Shown piece by piece: positions 1-8,343 of a stretch of DNA of 64,000 bases (position 1 is the stretch's first letter; every line of letters starts with the position of its first letter). Below the pieces are notes generated by a model, which worked only from the letters and a program-made list of their open reading frames with translations, searched no databases and had not been told where the DNA came from. Source of the stretch: DASXAI01 sp963728985 (lineage in GTDB: Bacteria; Actinomycetota; Acidimicrobiia; Acidimicrobiales; Ilumatobacteraceae); assembly GCA_963728985.1 (NCBI GenBank), contig CAVSME010000003.1, forward strand, positions 558,001 through 622,000. Reading direction: 5' to 3'. A program made the position numbers and the translations under genes.

Positions 1-785
1 GCCGCCAGTCCGATGCCGAGAGCCTCGGAGGCGACGAGGATGCGCTCGGCGTTCAGCCCGTCGAGCAGGTACTGGAAGCCGCGGCCCTCCTCGCCGACGC
101 GATCGGCGATCGGCACGACGACGTCGTCATAGGTCGTCTCGCAGGATGCGACGGCGTTGCGCCCCATCTTCGGGATGGCCACCGCGTCGACGCCGGGAGC
201 GTGGCGATCGACGAGGAACAACGTCATGCCTTGCGTCGGCTTGGCGCACTCCGCCAGCGGCGTGGTGCGGGTGAGCAGCAGGATGCGGTCGGCCTCGAGC
301 GCCTTCGATGTCCACACCTTGCGACCGTTCACGACGTAGTGATCGCCGTCGAGCACGGCACGCGTCGAGATGCGCGTGGTGTTCGTGCCGGCGTCCGGCT
401 CGGTCACGCCGAAGGCGATGTGCAGCGACCCGTCCGCCACCGACGGCAGGTAGCGCTGCTTCATCTCCTCGGTGCCGTGGACCACGACCGGATGCATGCC
501 GAAGATCGACAGGTGGATGGCCGAGGCGCCGTTCATGCACGCCCCCGATGCCGCCACCTCTTCCAGGATCGCTGCCGCGTGGCGGATCCCCTGCCCACCG
601 CCGCCGTACGCCTCGGGGATGGCGATGCCGATCCAGCCACCGCGTGCCATCTCGGCATAGAACTCGTCCGGGAAGCGGTGATCGGTCTCGCACGCGGCCC
701 AGTAGTCGTCGTCGAACTTGCGGCAGACCGCAGCGACCGCTTCGCGGATCAGGACGATGTCCTCGTCGGTCTCATGGCTGTCCAT
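1..785 (-). CDS. Acyl-CoA dehydrogenase, 3' end outside window
   Basis: Flavin-dependent alpha,beta-dehydrogenation of an acyl-CoA, the first step of beta-oxidation. The visible 261 codons start at ATG 785 (MDSHETDEDIV) and run off the left edge. The acyl-CoA dehydrogenase fold is clear: an N-terminal helical part with PEAYGGGGQG, then the middle-domain pattern FGVTEPDAGTNT, then NGRKVWTSKALEADR. The C-terminal domain with the catalytic Glu is not in the window, so substrate class cannot be judged. It lies 1 base downstream of the epimerase-like gene and is probably co-transcribed with it. The codon pattern is normal for the window. Confidence 0.9.
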   Translation of the reverse strand, partial: MDSHETDEDIVLIREAVAAVCRKFDDDYWAACETDHRFPDEFYAEMARGGWIGIAIPEAYGGGGQGIRHAAAILEEVAASGACMNGASAIHLSIFGMHPVVVHGTEEMKQRYLPSVADGSLHIAFGVTEPDAGTNTTRISTRAVLDGDHYVVNGRKVWTSKALEADRILLLTRTTPLAECAKPTQGMTLFLVDRHAPGVDAVAIPKMGRNAVASCETTYDDVVVPIADRVGEEGRGFQYLLDGLNAERILVASEALGIGLA

Positions 786-786
786 C

Positions 787-1947
787 TCACGCTCCAGTCG
801 TGCGTTCGGTCGTCGTGCGTTCCCGGCGGGCCCGGCGGGCGGCGCGCATCTGCTCGTAGCGGGGTGAGTACCGGTCGGCGTACCCCGGCTCGGCCGCATC
901 GGCGGCGGCGCGCAGGGTGACGAGGGCGTGCTCCCAGGCGTCGATCAGCGCATCCTCTGCCGCGTAGTCGAACGGGTCCTGCAGTGCGCGCTCGATCGCC
1001 CCGCCCGGCTCGGGCCGGTTGGCGGCCAGCCAGCGCGCTGTCTCGGTCAGCCCCTGCTCGACGTTCACCACGTCGCGGTAGCCGAGCTCCCGGACGAGTG
1101 CCGTGCTCGGCGTGTACCGGTGATGGCTGCCGGTGACCATCATCATCGGCCGGGCCGGGGTGGCCAGCTCCTCGGGCATGCTGATCAGCTCGAAGCGGTG
1201 CCCGATCGCCGCCGCCACGATCTCCACCACCTGGCGCAGCGACGGCGTGCGCTCGTCGCTGGCGTGGTAGATGCGCCCGGCCGACGCCTCGGGCTGATCG
1301 ACGACGACCAGCAGCGCATGCGCGGCGTTCACGGCGTACACGGCGGTGCGCAGCAGCAGGCCGCCGTCGGGCACGATGAGCCGGCGCCGGCCGTCGAGGG
1401 CACGCCGCACGATCATCCATTCGCGCGGGAGCAACTGGTTGGGGCCGTAGACGAGTGGATAGCGGATGTGGGTGGCGGTCGGGCTGGCCGCCAGCACGGC
1501 CTGCTCGGTGGCCACGATCTGCGCCGACTTGACGCTCCCGGGGCCGTCCGAGGTGCCAGCCAAGCGCTCGTTCTCCGCCGCCGGGACCGGCAGCCCCGCC
1601 GGTACCAGCGCCTCCGGGTCGCCGTAGCCGAGCAGAGCGGGCATCCCGCCCACGGTCACCAGCTTGCCGACCCGGCGGCCGATGACGGCCGCGAGATCGC
1701 GCAAGCGGCCGTACATCACGATGCCGACGTCGAACGTGCGGCCGCCCAGTGCGGCATCGACGGCGGCGGCATCGAACGGGTCGGTGTGCACGTGCTCGAC
1801 GAGGGCTTCGATGTCAGGGCTCTCGTGCCGGCCGGTGTGCAGGATCGTGACAAGGTGGCCCCGGTCGAGCAGGCCCTGAACGACGTGTGGACCTGTGGGA
1901 CCGGTCCCGCCCACGACGAGCGCGGTGATCCCTTGCGCGGCCGGCAT
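787..1947 (-). CDS. NAD(P)-dependent epimerase/dehydratase-like (atypical SDR)
   Basis: A 386-residue extended or atypical short-chain dehydrogenase. The start at ATG 1947 is preferred because the Rossmann motif GGTGPTG then lies at residues 13-19; the longer reading upstream has no domain support. A box TACAGT (1957-1962) sits 9 nt before this start. The C-terminal half resembles sugar-epimerase-like proteins (HASDERTPSLRQVVEIVAAA), but a canonical YxxxK pair is not obvious, so the reaction is unknown. The stop is 1 base before the downstream acyl-CoA dehydrogenase, which suggests one operon. It is divergent from the hydrolase at 2015. Confidence 0.8.
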   Translation of the reverse strand: MPAAQGITALVVGGTGPTGPHVVQGLLDRGHLVTILHTGRHESPDIEALVEHVHTDPFDAAAVDAALGGRTFDVGIVMYGRLRDLAAVIGRRVGKLVTVGGMPALLGYGDPEALVPAGLPVPAAENERLAGTSDGPGSVKSAQIVATEQAVLAASPTATHIRYPLVYGPNQLLPREWMIVRRALDGRRRLIVPDGGLLLRTAVYAVNAAHALLVVVDQPEASAGRIYHASDERTPSLRQVVEIVAAAIGHRFELISMPEELATPARPMMMVTGSHHRYTPSTALVRELGYRDVVNVEQGLTETARWLAANRPEPGGAIERALQDPFDYAAEDALIDAWEHALVTLRAAADAAEPGYADRYSPRYEQMRAARRARRERTTTERTTGA

Positions 1948-2000
1948 CAGCGAGCGACTGTACCGGCCGTCGTTCCGGCTGGCGGTGGTCGGCCGGCCGG

Positions 2001-2006
2001 TACCAT
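2001..2006 (+). promoter_or_regulatory. -10 box of a probable leaderless promoter
   Basis: TACCAT lies 8 nt before ATG 2015, with no Shine-Dalgarno sequence between. The same arrangement recurs at several genes in this window. Confidence 0.4.
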
Positions 2007-2014
2007 CTCGACGG

Positions 2015-2908
2015 ATGACCGAGCAGCGCCCGCCCGCGTGGTTCAGTGACGCCATCGCGATCCAGCCCGACGAGCGCACCACACGCGTGAAGGGCTGCGA
2101 CATCCACTACCTGTGCTGGGGCGACAGCGAACGGCCCGGCCTGGTCGTCGTCCACGGCGGCGCCGCCCACGCCCAATGGTGGAGCTTCATCGCCCCCCTC
2201 CTGGCGGCGCAGCACCACGTCGTGGCCGTCGATCTGTCGGGACACGGTGACAGCGGTCGCCGCGCCGTCTACGCCATCGAGACCTGGGTCGACGAGGTCA
2301 TGGCATGCGCCGAGGACAGTGGGATGCGAGGCCTGCCCGTCGTGATCGGCCACTCGATGGGCGGGCTGGTCACCATCGCCGCCGGCAACCTGTACGGCGA
2401 GAAGCTGTCGGGCGCGATCGTGATCGACTCACCGGTGCACCGCCCGGACCCGGAGTCCGAAGAAGGCGTCCGCGGACGCATGTTCAGCAACCCCAAGACG
2501 TACGCCGACATCGAGACGGCGGTGCAGCACTTCCACCTCCAGCCGCCGCAGCCCTACGAGAACCCGTTCATCATCGACTTCATCGCCCGCCGCTCGCTGC
2601 GCCGGACAGCGGACGGCTGGACGTGGAAGTTCGACCCGAAGGTGTTCCTGCGCCATCGCCAGGGCATCGCCGACTACCTGGCCGAGGTGCACTGCCGGAT
2701 CGCCGTGTTCAAGGGCCAGCACAGCGACCTCGTGACGGCCGACGTCCAGGACTACATCGACGAGCTGCTCGGGCGGAGCTCGCCCATCGTGGAGATCCCC
2801 GCTGCGTATCACCACGTCCCGCTGGACCAGCCACTCGCGCTGGTCGCCGCGATACGCACCATCCTCGCCGACTGGGAGCACTCGATCCCCCGGCGCCGGG
2901 TCGACTGA
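2015..2908 (+). CDS. Alpha/beta hydrolase
   Basis: A 297-residue alpha/beta-hydrolase-fold enzyme. An oxyanion-type HGG lies at residues 47-49 and the nucleophile elbow GHSMGG at 112-117, with Ser114 as nucleophile. A late HH near residue 270 can supply the catalytic His. Family members hydrolyse esters, lactones or C-C bonds; the substrate is not predictable. ATG 2015 is chosen because the upstream in-frame extension overlaps the divergent promoter, and because a TACCAT box (2001-2006) lies 8 nt before it. It converges on the LLM gene, with a hairpin between them. Confidence 0.88.
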   Translation: MTEQRPPAWFSDAIAIQPDERTTRVKGCDIHYLCWGDSERPGLVVVHGGAAHAQWWSFIAPLLAAQHHVVAVDLSGHGDSGRRAVYAIETWVDEVMACAEDSGMRGLPVVIGHSMGGLVTIAAGNLYGEKLSGAIVIDSPVHRPDPESEEGVRGRMFSNPKTYADIETAVQHFHLQPPQPYENPFIIDFIARRSLRRTADGWTWKFDPKVFLRHRQGIADYLAEVHCRIAVFKGQHSDLVTADVQDYIDELLGRSSPIVEIPAAYHHVPLDQPLALVAAIRTILADWEHSIPRRRVD

Positions 2909-2922
2909 GGGCGCGCCCTGAC

Positions 2923-2969
2923 CTTGTGTGACGGAATTCGAGATGATGTCGCGAATTCCGTTACACAAG
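2923..2969. terminator. Long inverted repeat between convergent genes
   Basis: Two 18-nt arms (2923-2940 and 2952-2969) pair except for one position that becomes G-U in RNA; the loop is 11 nt. It lies between the convergent hydrolase and LLM genes, so a bidirectional terminator is the simplest reading. There is no T-run. Part of it (2946-2967, minus strand) is identical over 22 bases to 17571-17592, which a plain terminator does not explain. Confidence 0.6.
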
Positions 2970-2985
2970 CGCTGGATGCGGGCGG

Positions 2986-4050
2986 CTACACGAGCGCTGG
3001 CGCGACTTTGTCGATGAACGTCTCCAGCGTGGCCAGCGACTCGCCGTAGGTCATGTCGCCAGTGGGCAACTGCAAGATGATGTAGTCCGAGCGCCCGTCG
3101 GCGAGTAGCGCCTGCAGGTGCTCGGTCACGTGCGCCACCGTGCCCGAGTCGCCGGTCAGCATCGGCATCAGCGCCGCCTCACCGCCCGGGGCCATGAGCG
3201 CCTGCGCGCCGAGCGCCAGCGGGTTGAGCGCGGCTTCGGCCTCCCGCTCGTCGAGGGCGAGCCGATCGAACGTGTGAACCTCCACGATGCGCCGCATCAG
3301 GCCCCGGAAGCCGCGCGCCGCGATCTCCTTGCCCTGCGCGTCGTCGTCGCCGATGCCGATCAGCATCGTCGACCCGACGCGCGGCCTGGCGCCGGGGGCG
3401 TCGGCCCGCACGGGGTCGTCCTTGTACTCCTCCCACGTGGACACGTAGATGTCATAGGCGTCCTGCGGGATGGCGCCCGGCCAGACCAGCCCGAGGCCGT
3501 AGCGGCCGGCGATGGTGGGGTTGCCGGCGTACCACATGGGCGGGTTCGGGGTCTGCGCCGGGCGCAGGCTCAGGCTGATCTCCGGGAAGTCGTAGTGCTT
3601 CCCGCCGTTACCGCCAGTGACACCGGTCTGCAGGCCCCTCAGGATGAGGGCGAGCGCCTCGTCGAAGCGCTCACGCGATTCGAACCAGTCGCCCTGGAAC
3701 CAGAAGTGCTCGATGGCGGCGATGCCGCGCCCGACGCCGTACTCGACCCGGCCGTCGGTCAGTTGGTCGAGCAGGCAGATGTCCTCGATCACCCGCAGGG
3801 GATGATGCAGGGGCAGGCACTTCACGAGCGGGCCGAGACGGATCGTGCTCGTCACCTGGGCGGCGGCGGACAGGAAGATCTCCTGGTTGGGGGCCATGCA
3901 CAGATCGGTGCCGTGGTGCTCGGCCAGGTGGTAGGCGAAGAAGCCGGCCTGATCCGCCATCTTGACGAGGTCGAGCCGGTCCCGCAGGAGCTGGCCCATC
4001 TCCGTCCCCGGTATGCCCTCGATGTGGTCGAAGATTCCGAACTGCACCAT
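2986..4050 (-). CDS. LLM-class flavin/F420-dependent oxidoreductase
   Basis: A luciferase-like TIM-barrel oxidoreductase of 354 residues. Family members use FMNH2 or F420 for monooxygenation or hydride transfer. Typical segments are visible: AYHLAEHHGTD near the N terminus, LGPLVKCLPLHHPLRVIED, and the DGRVEYGVGRG strand-loop. ATG 4050 is chosen because a G-rich Shine-Dalgarno run lies just upstream and the protein then begins MVQFGIFDHIEG, as in the family; nine further in-frame codons lie upstream. It stands alone, convergent with the hydrolase and divergent from the Rieske gene. Confidence 0.87.
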   Translation of the reverse strand: MVQFGIFDHIEGIPGTEMGQLLRDRLDLVKMADQAGFFAYHLAEHHGTDLCMAPNQEIFLSAAAQVTSTIRLGPLVKCLPLHHPLRVIEDICLLDQLTDGRVEYGVGRGIAAIEHFWFQGDWFESRERFDEALALILRGLQTGVTGGNGGKHYDFPEISLSLRPAQTPNPPMWYAGNPTIAGRYGLGLVWPGAIPQDAYDIYVSTWEEYKDDPVRADAPGARPRVGSTMLIGIGDDDAQGKEIAARGFRGLMRRIVEVHTFDRLALDEREAEAALNPLALGAQALMAPGGEAALMPMLTGDSGTVAHVTEHLQALLADGRSDYIILQLPTGDMTYGESLATLETFIDKVAPALV

Positions 4051-4142
4051 CTCGTGTCCCCCCGTGATGCATCGCAATGTCAGGTAGCTTGACGCGTCAT
4101 CTTACGAGCGGCGGCGGAGGGCCGGCGCCGCTCGCCCTGGGG

Positions 4143-4171
4143 TGAACACATGATCTAACCTCGGTTAGAAT
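4143..4171 (+). promoter_or_regulatory. Promoter with a perfect palindromic operator over the -10
   Basis: A -35-like TGAACA (4143-4148), 17-bp spacer and -10 TAGAAT (4166-4171) precede the Rieske gene. The 16-bp palindrome TCTAACCTCGGTTAGA (4154-4169; 7-bp arms, 2-bp centre) overlaps the spacer and -10. This is the size and placement expected for a dimeric repressor such as a TetR-family protein. No regulator gene is adjacent. Confidence 0.65.
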
Positions 4172-4199
4172 GCGGTGCTGCTGATGCGAGGAGGAACGC

Positions 4200-5348
4200 G
4201 TGCGTCACGAGCGCCAAGTGGAGTTGTTGCAGCGCGTGGCCGACTCGGGCCCGCACCTTGCCGGGCTCCACGGTCCCCGCTCGATGGTGAACCCGGCGTC
4301 GGCCTACACCGACCCGGAGCGCTTCGCCAAGGAGCTGGCCGTGCTGTTCCGCAACGGGCCCACGCTGCTCGGCCTGAGCTGTGAGGTCCCCGAGCCCGGC
4401 GACTACCTGACCACGACGGTCGACGGGATCCCCGTCGTCGCCGTGCGCCAGCCCGACGGCTCGCTGCGCGCCATGGTGAACGCCTGCCGCCATCGAGGGG
4501 CGCCACTGGTCAACGCCCGGTCCGGCACTGTCGGCCGCAGCATCGTGTGCGGCTACCACGGCTGGACCTACGACCGCGCCGGCACCTTGCTGGCGCGACC
4601 GCTGTCGGCGGGAGCGTTCGACGACGTGACCCTGAGCTGCAACCTGCACCAGGTGGCGGTCGCCGAGCAGTACGGCCTCATCTTCATCCGAGCCGGTTCC
4701 GGCGATCCGATCGACGTGGACGACGTGCTCGCCGGCGCTCAGGACGACCTCGGCGCGTTCGGTCTCGACAGCTACACGCACATCGAGACACGTACCAACG
4801 AGTGGAACATGAACTGGAAGCTCATCCTCGACACGTTCACCGAGAGCTACCACATCCGCTGGCTGCACAAGGACTCCATCGCCCCCGCGTTCAACTCCGA
4901 CTGCGTCATCTACGAGCCGTTCGGGCGGAACTGCGTGTCGATCGGGCTGCGGGCGAACGTGCTCGACGAGGTGGCCAAGCCAAAGGAGGACTGGTCGCTG
5001 CTCCCCTACGGCACGATCCAGTACTTCCTGGTGCCCAACGCCCTCCTGGTCCACCAGCTCGACCACGTCGAGCTGTGGCGCATCGAACCCCTCGAGGTCG
5101 GCCGGGTCCGCACCCACACGTCGATCTTCGCCCCCGAGCCGCCCACTGAGTCGGCGATGCGGTACTGGACGAAGAACCTCGACCTGCTGCTGCAGGTCAC
5201 CGGCACCGAGGACTTCCCGACCATGGAGCGCATCTACGCCACGCTGCGATCCGGCGCGTTGCCGGAACTGGTCTACGGCCGCATCGAGCCGCCCCTCGTG
5301 CACTTCCACAGCGCGCTGAACGAGGCGCTGGCCGCCGCCGACCCGTGA
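4200..5348 (+). CDS. Rieske non-heme iron oxygenase, large subunit
   Basis: A 382-residue oxygenase component that uses electrons from a reductase to hydroxylate an aromatic or alicyclic substrate. The Rieske [2Fe-2S] ligands are Cys96/His98 and Cys117/His120 (CRH then CGYH). The mononuclear iron site has His219 and His224 in DTFTESYHIRWLH, with Asp212 as the usual bridging residue; a late DFPTMER segment can supply the third ligand. The start is GTG 4200, behind GAGGAGG. No ferredoxin or reductase gene is next to it, so electrons must come from elsewhere. A shortened paralogue lies at 17.7 kb. Confidence 0.9.
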   Translation: MRHERQVELLQRVADSGPHLAGLHGPRSMVNPASAYTDPERFAKELAVLFRNGPTLLGLSCEVPEPGDYLTTTVDGIPVVAVRQPDGSLRAMVNACRHRGAPLVNARSGTVGRSIVCGYHGWTYDRAGTLLARPLSAGAFDDVTLSCNLHQVAVAEQYGLIFIRAGSGDPIDVDDVLAGAQDDLGAFGLDSYTHIETRTNEWNMNWKLILDTFTESYHIRWLHKDSIAPAFNSDCVIYEPFGRNCVSIGLRANVLDEVAKPKEDWSLLPYGTIQYFLVPNALLVHQLDHVELWRIEPLEVGRVRTHTSIFAPEPPTESAMRYWTKNLDLLLQVTGTEDFPTMERIYATLRSGALPELVYGRIEPPLVHFHSALNEALAAADP

Positions 5349-5379
5349 ACGCCCAGCGGCGGCACGGGAAGCGGCAACC

Positions 5380-5385
5380 TACAGT
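5380..5385 (+). promoter_or_regulatory. -10 box of a probable leaderless promoter
   Basis: TACAGT ends 6 nt before GTG 5392, and no Shine-Dalgarno sequence is present. Confidence 0.4.
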
Positions 5386-5391
5386 CACGGC

Positions 5392-6516
5392 GTGGGACCA
5401 CTCTCGGGACTGAAGATCGTCGAGCTCTTCTGCATCGGCCCCGGCCCGTTCGCCGGGATGCTCTTGTCGGACATGGGGGCCGACGTGCTCCTGGTCGATC
5501 GGCACGAAGAACCCGAGCTCGGTTATCCCGACCATCCCTACCGCTACCTGTACCGCAACCGGCGGTCGATCCGGGTCGACCTCAAGACACCGGCCGGCGT
5601 CGAGGCCGTCCTGAGCGCGGTCGAGCGGGCCGACGGGCTGATCGAAGGCTTCCGCCCCGGTGTGGCCGAGCGCCTCGGTCTCGGACCCGACGAGTGCCTG
5701 GCCCGCAATCCGAAGCTCGTCTACGGACGGATGACGGGCTACGGGCAGACCGGGCCGCTGTCCAACCGGGCCGGCTTCGACCTCAACTACATCTCCCTGA
5801 CCGGCGCGCTGTGGGCCATCGGCGAGGCGGAGCGCCCCCCGGTCCCGCCCCTGATCCTGGCCGGCGACTTCGGCGGCGGCGGCGCGTTCCTCGCCCTTGG
5901 CATGGTCTCGGCCATGTGGGAGGCCGCCCGATCGGGCAAGGGCCAGGTCGTCGATGCTGCCATCGTCGACGGCGCACTCAACCTGATGGCGTATGTGTAC
6001 GGCAACCTCCACGGCGGCACCTGGACGCCCGAGCGGCAGTCCAACCTCGTCGACGGGGGCGACTGGCGCTACGCCGTCTACCGCACCGCCGACGAGCGAT
6101 TCATCTCCCTCGCCGTCATCCAACCCAAGTTCATGCGGCGGTTCCTGAACAAGGCCGGGGTCAGCGCGCCGGCCGAGCTGGGTGACCACGACGACGTCGC
6201 CAACTGGCCCCGGTACCGGGTGTGGATGGCGGAGCTGATCGCCACCCGGACGCGGGACCAGTGGGTCGAGCTGTTCGGCGAGGACGACGACTGCGTCCAG
6301 CCCGTCCTCGATCTGCACGAGGCACCGACCCATCCTCATCTGCAAGCGCGGCAGTCCTTCGTCGATGTCGACGGCACCACGCAACCGGCGCCCGCGCCGC
6401 GGTTCAGCCGCACCGCATCGGAGGTGGCGCGCCGCAGCCCCTACCCCGGTGAAGGCGGCGAGCAGCTCTTGCGCGAATGGGGGCTGTCCGAGAGCGAGAT
6501 CGCCTCCTTCAAGTAG
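5392..6516 (+). CDS. Alpha-methylacyl-CoA racemase-like CaiB/BaiF-family protein
   Basis: A 374-residue family III CoA-transferase-fold protein closest in pattern to actinobacterial alpha-methylacyl-CoA racemase: GPLSGLKIVEL start, RNRRSIRVDLK, RPGVAERLGLGP, and a PAPRFSRTAS-type tail. The Asp corresponding to the catalytic Asp of the racemase is present (Asp159 in GDFGGGG). The motif that normally reads AGHDINY reads AGFDLNY here, so the catalytic His is replaced by Phe129. Either the racemase reaction is altered or the protein is a CoA-transferase variant. The start is GTG 5392. It is followed by the quinone-reductase-type gene on the same strand. Confidence 0.85.
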   Translation: MGPLSGLKIVELFCIGPGPFAGMLLSDMGADVLLVDRHEEPELGYPDHPYRYLYRNRRSIRVDLKTPAGVEAVLSAVERADGLIEGFRPGVAERLGLGPDECLARNPKLVYGRMTGYGQTGPLSNRAGFDLNYISLTGALWAIGEAERPPVPPLILAGDFGGGGAFLALGMVSAMWEAARSGKGQVVDAAIVDGALNLMAYVYGNLHGGTWTPERQSNLVDGGDWRYAVYRTADERFISLAVIQPKFMRRFLNKAGVSAPAELGDHDDVANWPRYRVWMAELIATRTRDQWVELFGEDDDCVQPVLDLHEAPTHPHLQARQSFVDVDGTTQPAPAPRFSRTASEVARRSPYPGEGGEQLLREWGLSESEIASFK

Positions 6517-6528
6517 CGCGCCACCACG

Positions 6529-6534
6529 TACGGT
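6529..6534 (+). promoter_or_regulatory. -10 box of a probable leaderless promoter
   Basis: TACGGT ends 6 nt before ATG 6541, with no Shine-Dalgarno sequence. Confidence 0.4.
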
Positions 6535-6540
6535 CGAGCG

Positions 6541-7530
6541 ATGCGGGCATGGCGTGTGAACGAGCTGGGCCATCCGAACACTTCGCTGCGGCTGGAGGAC
6601 ATACCGGTCCCTGAGCCGGCAGCGGGCCGGGTCCTGGTGCGAGTCGAAGCGACGAACGTGAACTTCGCCGACATCCTCGTCTGCCAAGGGATCTACCAGG
6701 ATCGACCGGGCGTGCCGCTCACGCCCGGCACCGAGAGCTGCGGCGTCATCGAGGCGGTCGGCGACGGCGTCGAGCTGGCGGTGGGCGCACGGGTGGCCGG
6801 CCTCGCCGACCTCCGCCACGGCGGCTACGCCGAGCAGGCGCTGCTGCGGGCACCCACCGTCCTGCCCATGCCCGACGATGTGGACGCCTGCGATGCCACG
6901 GTGCTGTACTCCACGTTCCAGACCGCGCACGTCGGTCTGTTCCACACCGGGCAGCTCCAAGCCCGGCAGTGGGTCCTGGTGCTCGGCGCGTCGAGCGGCG
7001 TCGGCGCCGCCGCTGTGCAGCTCGCCCTCACCCGGGGCGCCCGGGTCATCGCCAGCGCCGGCGGGGCGGACAAGCTGGCGTACTGCCAGGCGCTCGGCGC
7101 CGAGGTCACCGTCGACTCCCGGGACGCCGACCCGGCCGAGACGCTGTACGAGGCGGTGATGACCGCCACCGATGGCAAGGGCGTCGACGTGGCCTACGAT
7201 CCCGTCGGCGGCGTGCTCGGTGACGTGACCCGCCGCCTCATGGCCTGGGAGGGCCGCCTCGTGGTGATCGGCTTCGCGTCGGGCGCCATCCCGAGCTACC
7301 CCGGCAACCACCTGCTGGTGAAGAACTACGCCGTCATCGGCATGGCCTGGGGGCAGTACGCCGCTCGCCGCCGCGACATCGTCGAGCACGCCCACGAGGA
7401 GCTGCTGGCGCTGTACCGGGCCGGGCGGATCCGGACCGACGTGACCGCCGTCGGGCTGGCCGAGGTGCCCGCCGCCCTGGCCGCGCTCGAAGCCCGCACC
7501 GTCACCGGACGCCTGGCGATGGTGCCCTGA
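6541..7530 (+). CDS. Zinc-independent quinone oxidoreductase-type MDR protein
   Basis: A 329-residue medium-chain reductase of the NADPH:quinone oxidoreductase subgroup. The substrate-domain signature NFADIL lies at 41-46 and the nucleotide-binding GASSGVGAAA at about 149-158. Cysteine and histidine zinc ligands are not apparent, consistent with the zinc-free subgroup. Enzymes of this kind reduce quinones or enoyl thioesters. It sits 24 bases after the racemase-like gene, so an acyl-CoA-related role is possible but unproven. Confidence 0.87.
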   Translation: MRAWRVNELGHPNTSLRLEDIPVPEPAAGRVLVRVEATNVNFADILVCQGIYQDRPGVPLTPGTESCGVIEAVGDGVELAVGARVAGLADLRHGGYAEQALLRAPTVLPMPDDVDACDATVLYSTFQTAHVGLFHTGQLQARQWVLVLGASSGVGAAAVQLALTRGARVIASAGGADKLAYCQALGAEVTVDSRDADPAETLYEAVMTATDGKGVDVAYDPVGGVLGDVTRRLMAWEGRLVVIGFASGAIPSYPGNHLLVKNYAVIGMAWGQYAARRRDIVEHAHEELLALYRAGRIRTDVTAVGLAEVPAALAALEARTVTGRLAMVP

Positions 7531-7595
7531 GCACGAAGCGGTGACACGTCGCCCGCCGGGCTACGGTCCGGCGGATCACACCAGGAGGACACATC

Positions 7596-8336
7596 GTGGG
7601 CAAGCTGGACGGCAAGGTGGCCATCGTCACCGGAGGCGCTCGTGGTCAGGGCGGCGCCGAGGCAACGCTGTTTCGGGCCGAAGGCGCGGAGGTGATCGTC
7701 ACCGACGTGCTGAAGGACGAAGGCGAGAGCCTGGCCAAGGAGATCGGCGCCACGTTCCTCCCTCACGACGTGCGGTCCGAGGAGGAGTGGGCCGAGGTCG
7801 TGCGCCAGACCGTGGAGCGCCATGGACGCATCGACGTCCTCGTCAACAACGCCGGCATCTTCCACCGCGCCAAGCTGGTCGACACCGACCTCGAGACCTA
7901 CCGGCGCATCATCGACGTCAACCAGGTCGGCGTCTACCTCGGCATGCGGGCCGTGGCCCCCACGATGATCGAGCAGGGCTCGGGCTCGATCGTCAACATC
8001 TCGTCGGTCGCGGGCCTGCGGGGGTCGCCGGGCGGGTTCGCCTACGGCGCGTCGAAGTTCGCCGTGACCGGCATGACCAAGTCCGCAGCCATGGAACTGG
8101 CGCGCTACGGCGTGCGGGTGAACTCGATCCATCCCGGGATGATCGACACCGACATGATGACCGACGTGACCGGGGGCAGCGCCGAGCGGCACGACAAGTT
8201 CGCCCGCTCGATCCCGCTGAAGCGCGCCGCCGAGCCGACCGAGGTCGCCAACCTCGCCCTGTTCCTGGCCAGCGACGACAGCGGCTACTGCACCGGTTCG
8301 GAGTACATCGTCGACGGCGGCATGACCGCCACATAG
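7596..8336 (+). CDS. Short-chain dehydrogenase/reductase (classical SDR)
   Basis: A 246-residue classical SDR. The cofactor motif TGGARGQG is at 12-19, Asp37 at the end of beta-2 favours NAD(H), and NNAG is at 84-87. The catalytic set is Ser136/137, Tyr150 and Lys154 (YGASK). The pattern resembles hydroxysteroid or 3-hydroxyacyl dehydrogenases, but substrate assignment is not possible. GTG 7596 follows AGGAGG. A 7-bp inverted repeat (7553-7559 and 7568-7574) lies in the leader. It converges on the acyl-CoA dehydrogenase gene pair. Confidence 0.9.
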   Translation: MGKLDGKVAIVTGGARGQGGAEATLFRAEGAEVIVTDVLKDEGESLAKEIGATFLPHDVRSEEEWAEVVRQTVERHGRIDVLVNNAGIFHRAKLVDTDLETYRRIIDVNQVGVYLGMRAVAPTMIEQGSGSIVNISSVAGLRGSPGGFAYGASKFAVTGMTKSAAMELARYGVRVNSIHPGMIDTDMMTDVTGGSAERHDKFARSIPLKRAAEPTEVANLALFLASDDSGYCTGSEYIVDGGMTAT

Positions 8337-8343
8337 GTCTGGC

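Noticed and set aside
3678..3692. Short tRNA-like GATTCGAACC as an attachment site for an island.
   Set aside because: It lies inside the LLM gene, matches only about ten bases of the T-arm and has no flanking acceptor-stem sequence.
5197..7395. A 732-codon minus-strand frame.
   Set aside because: Antisense shadow of the racemase-like and quinone-reductase genes, with shadow-type composition (His/Gly/Arg/Val-rich) and no domain.
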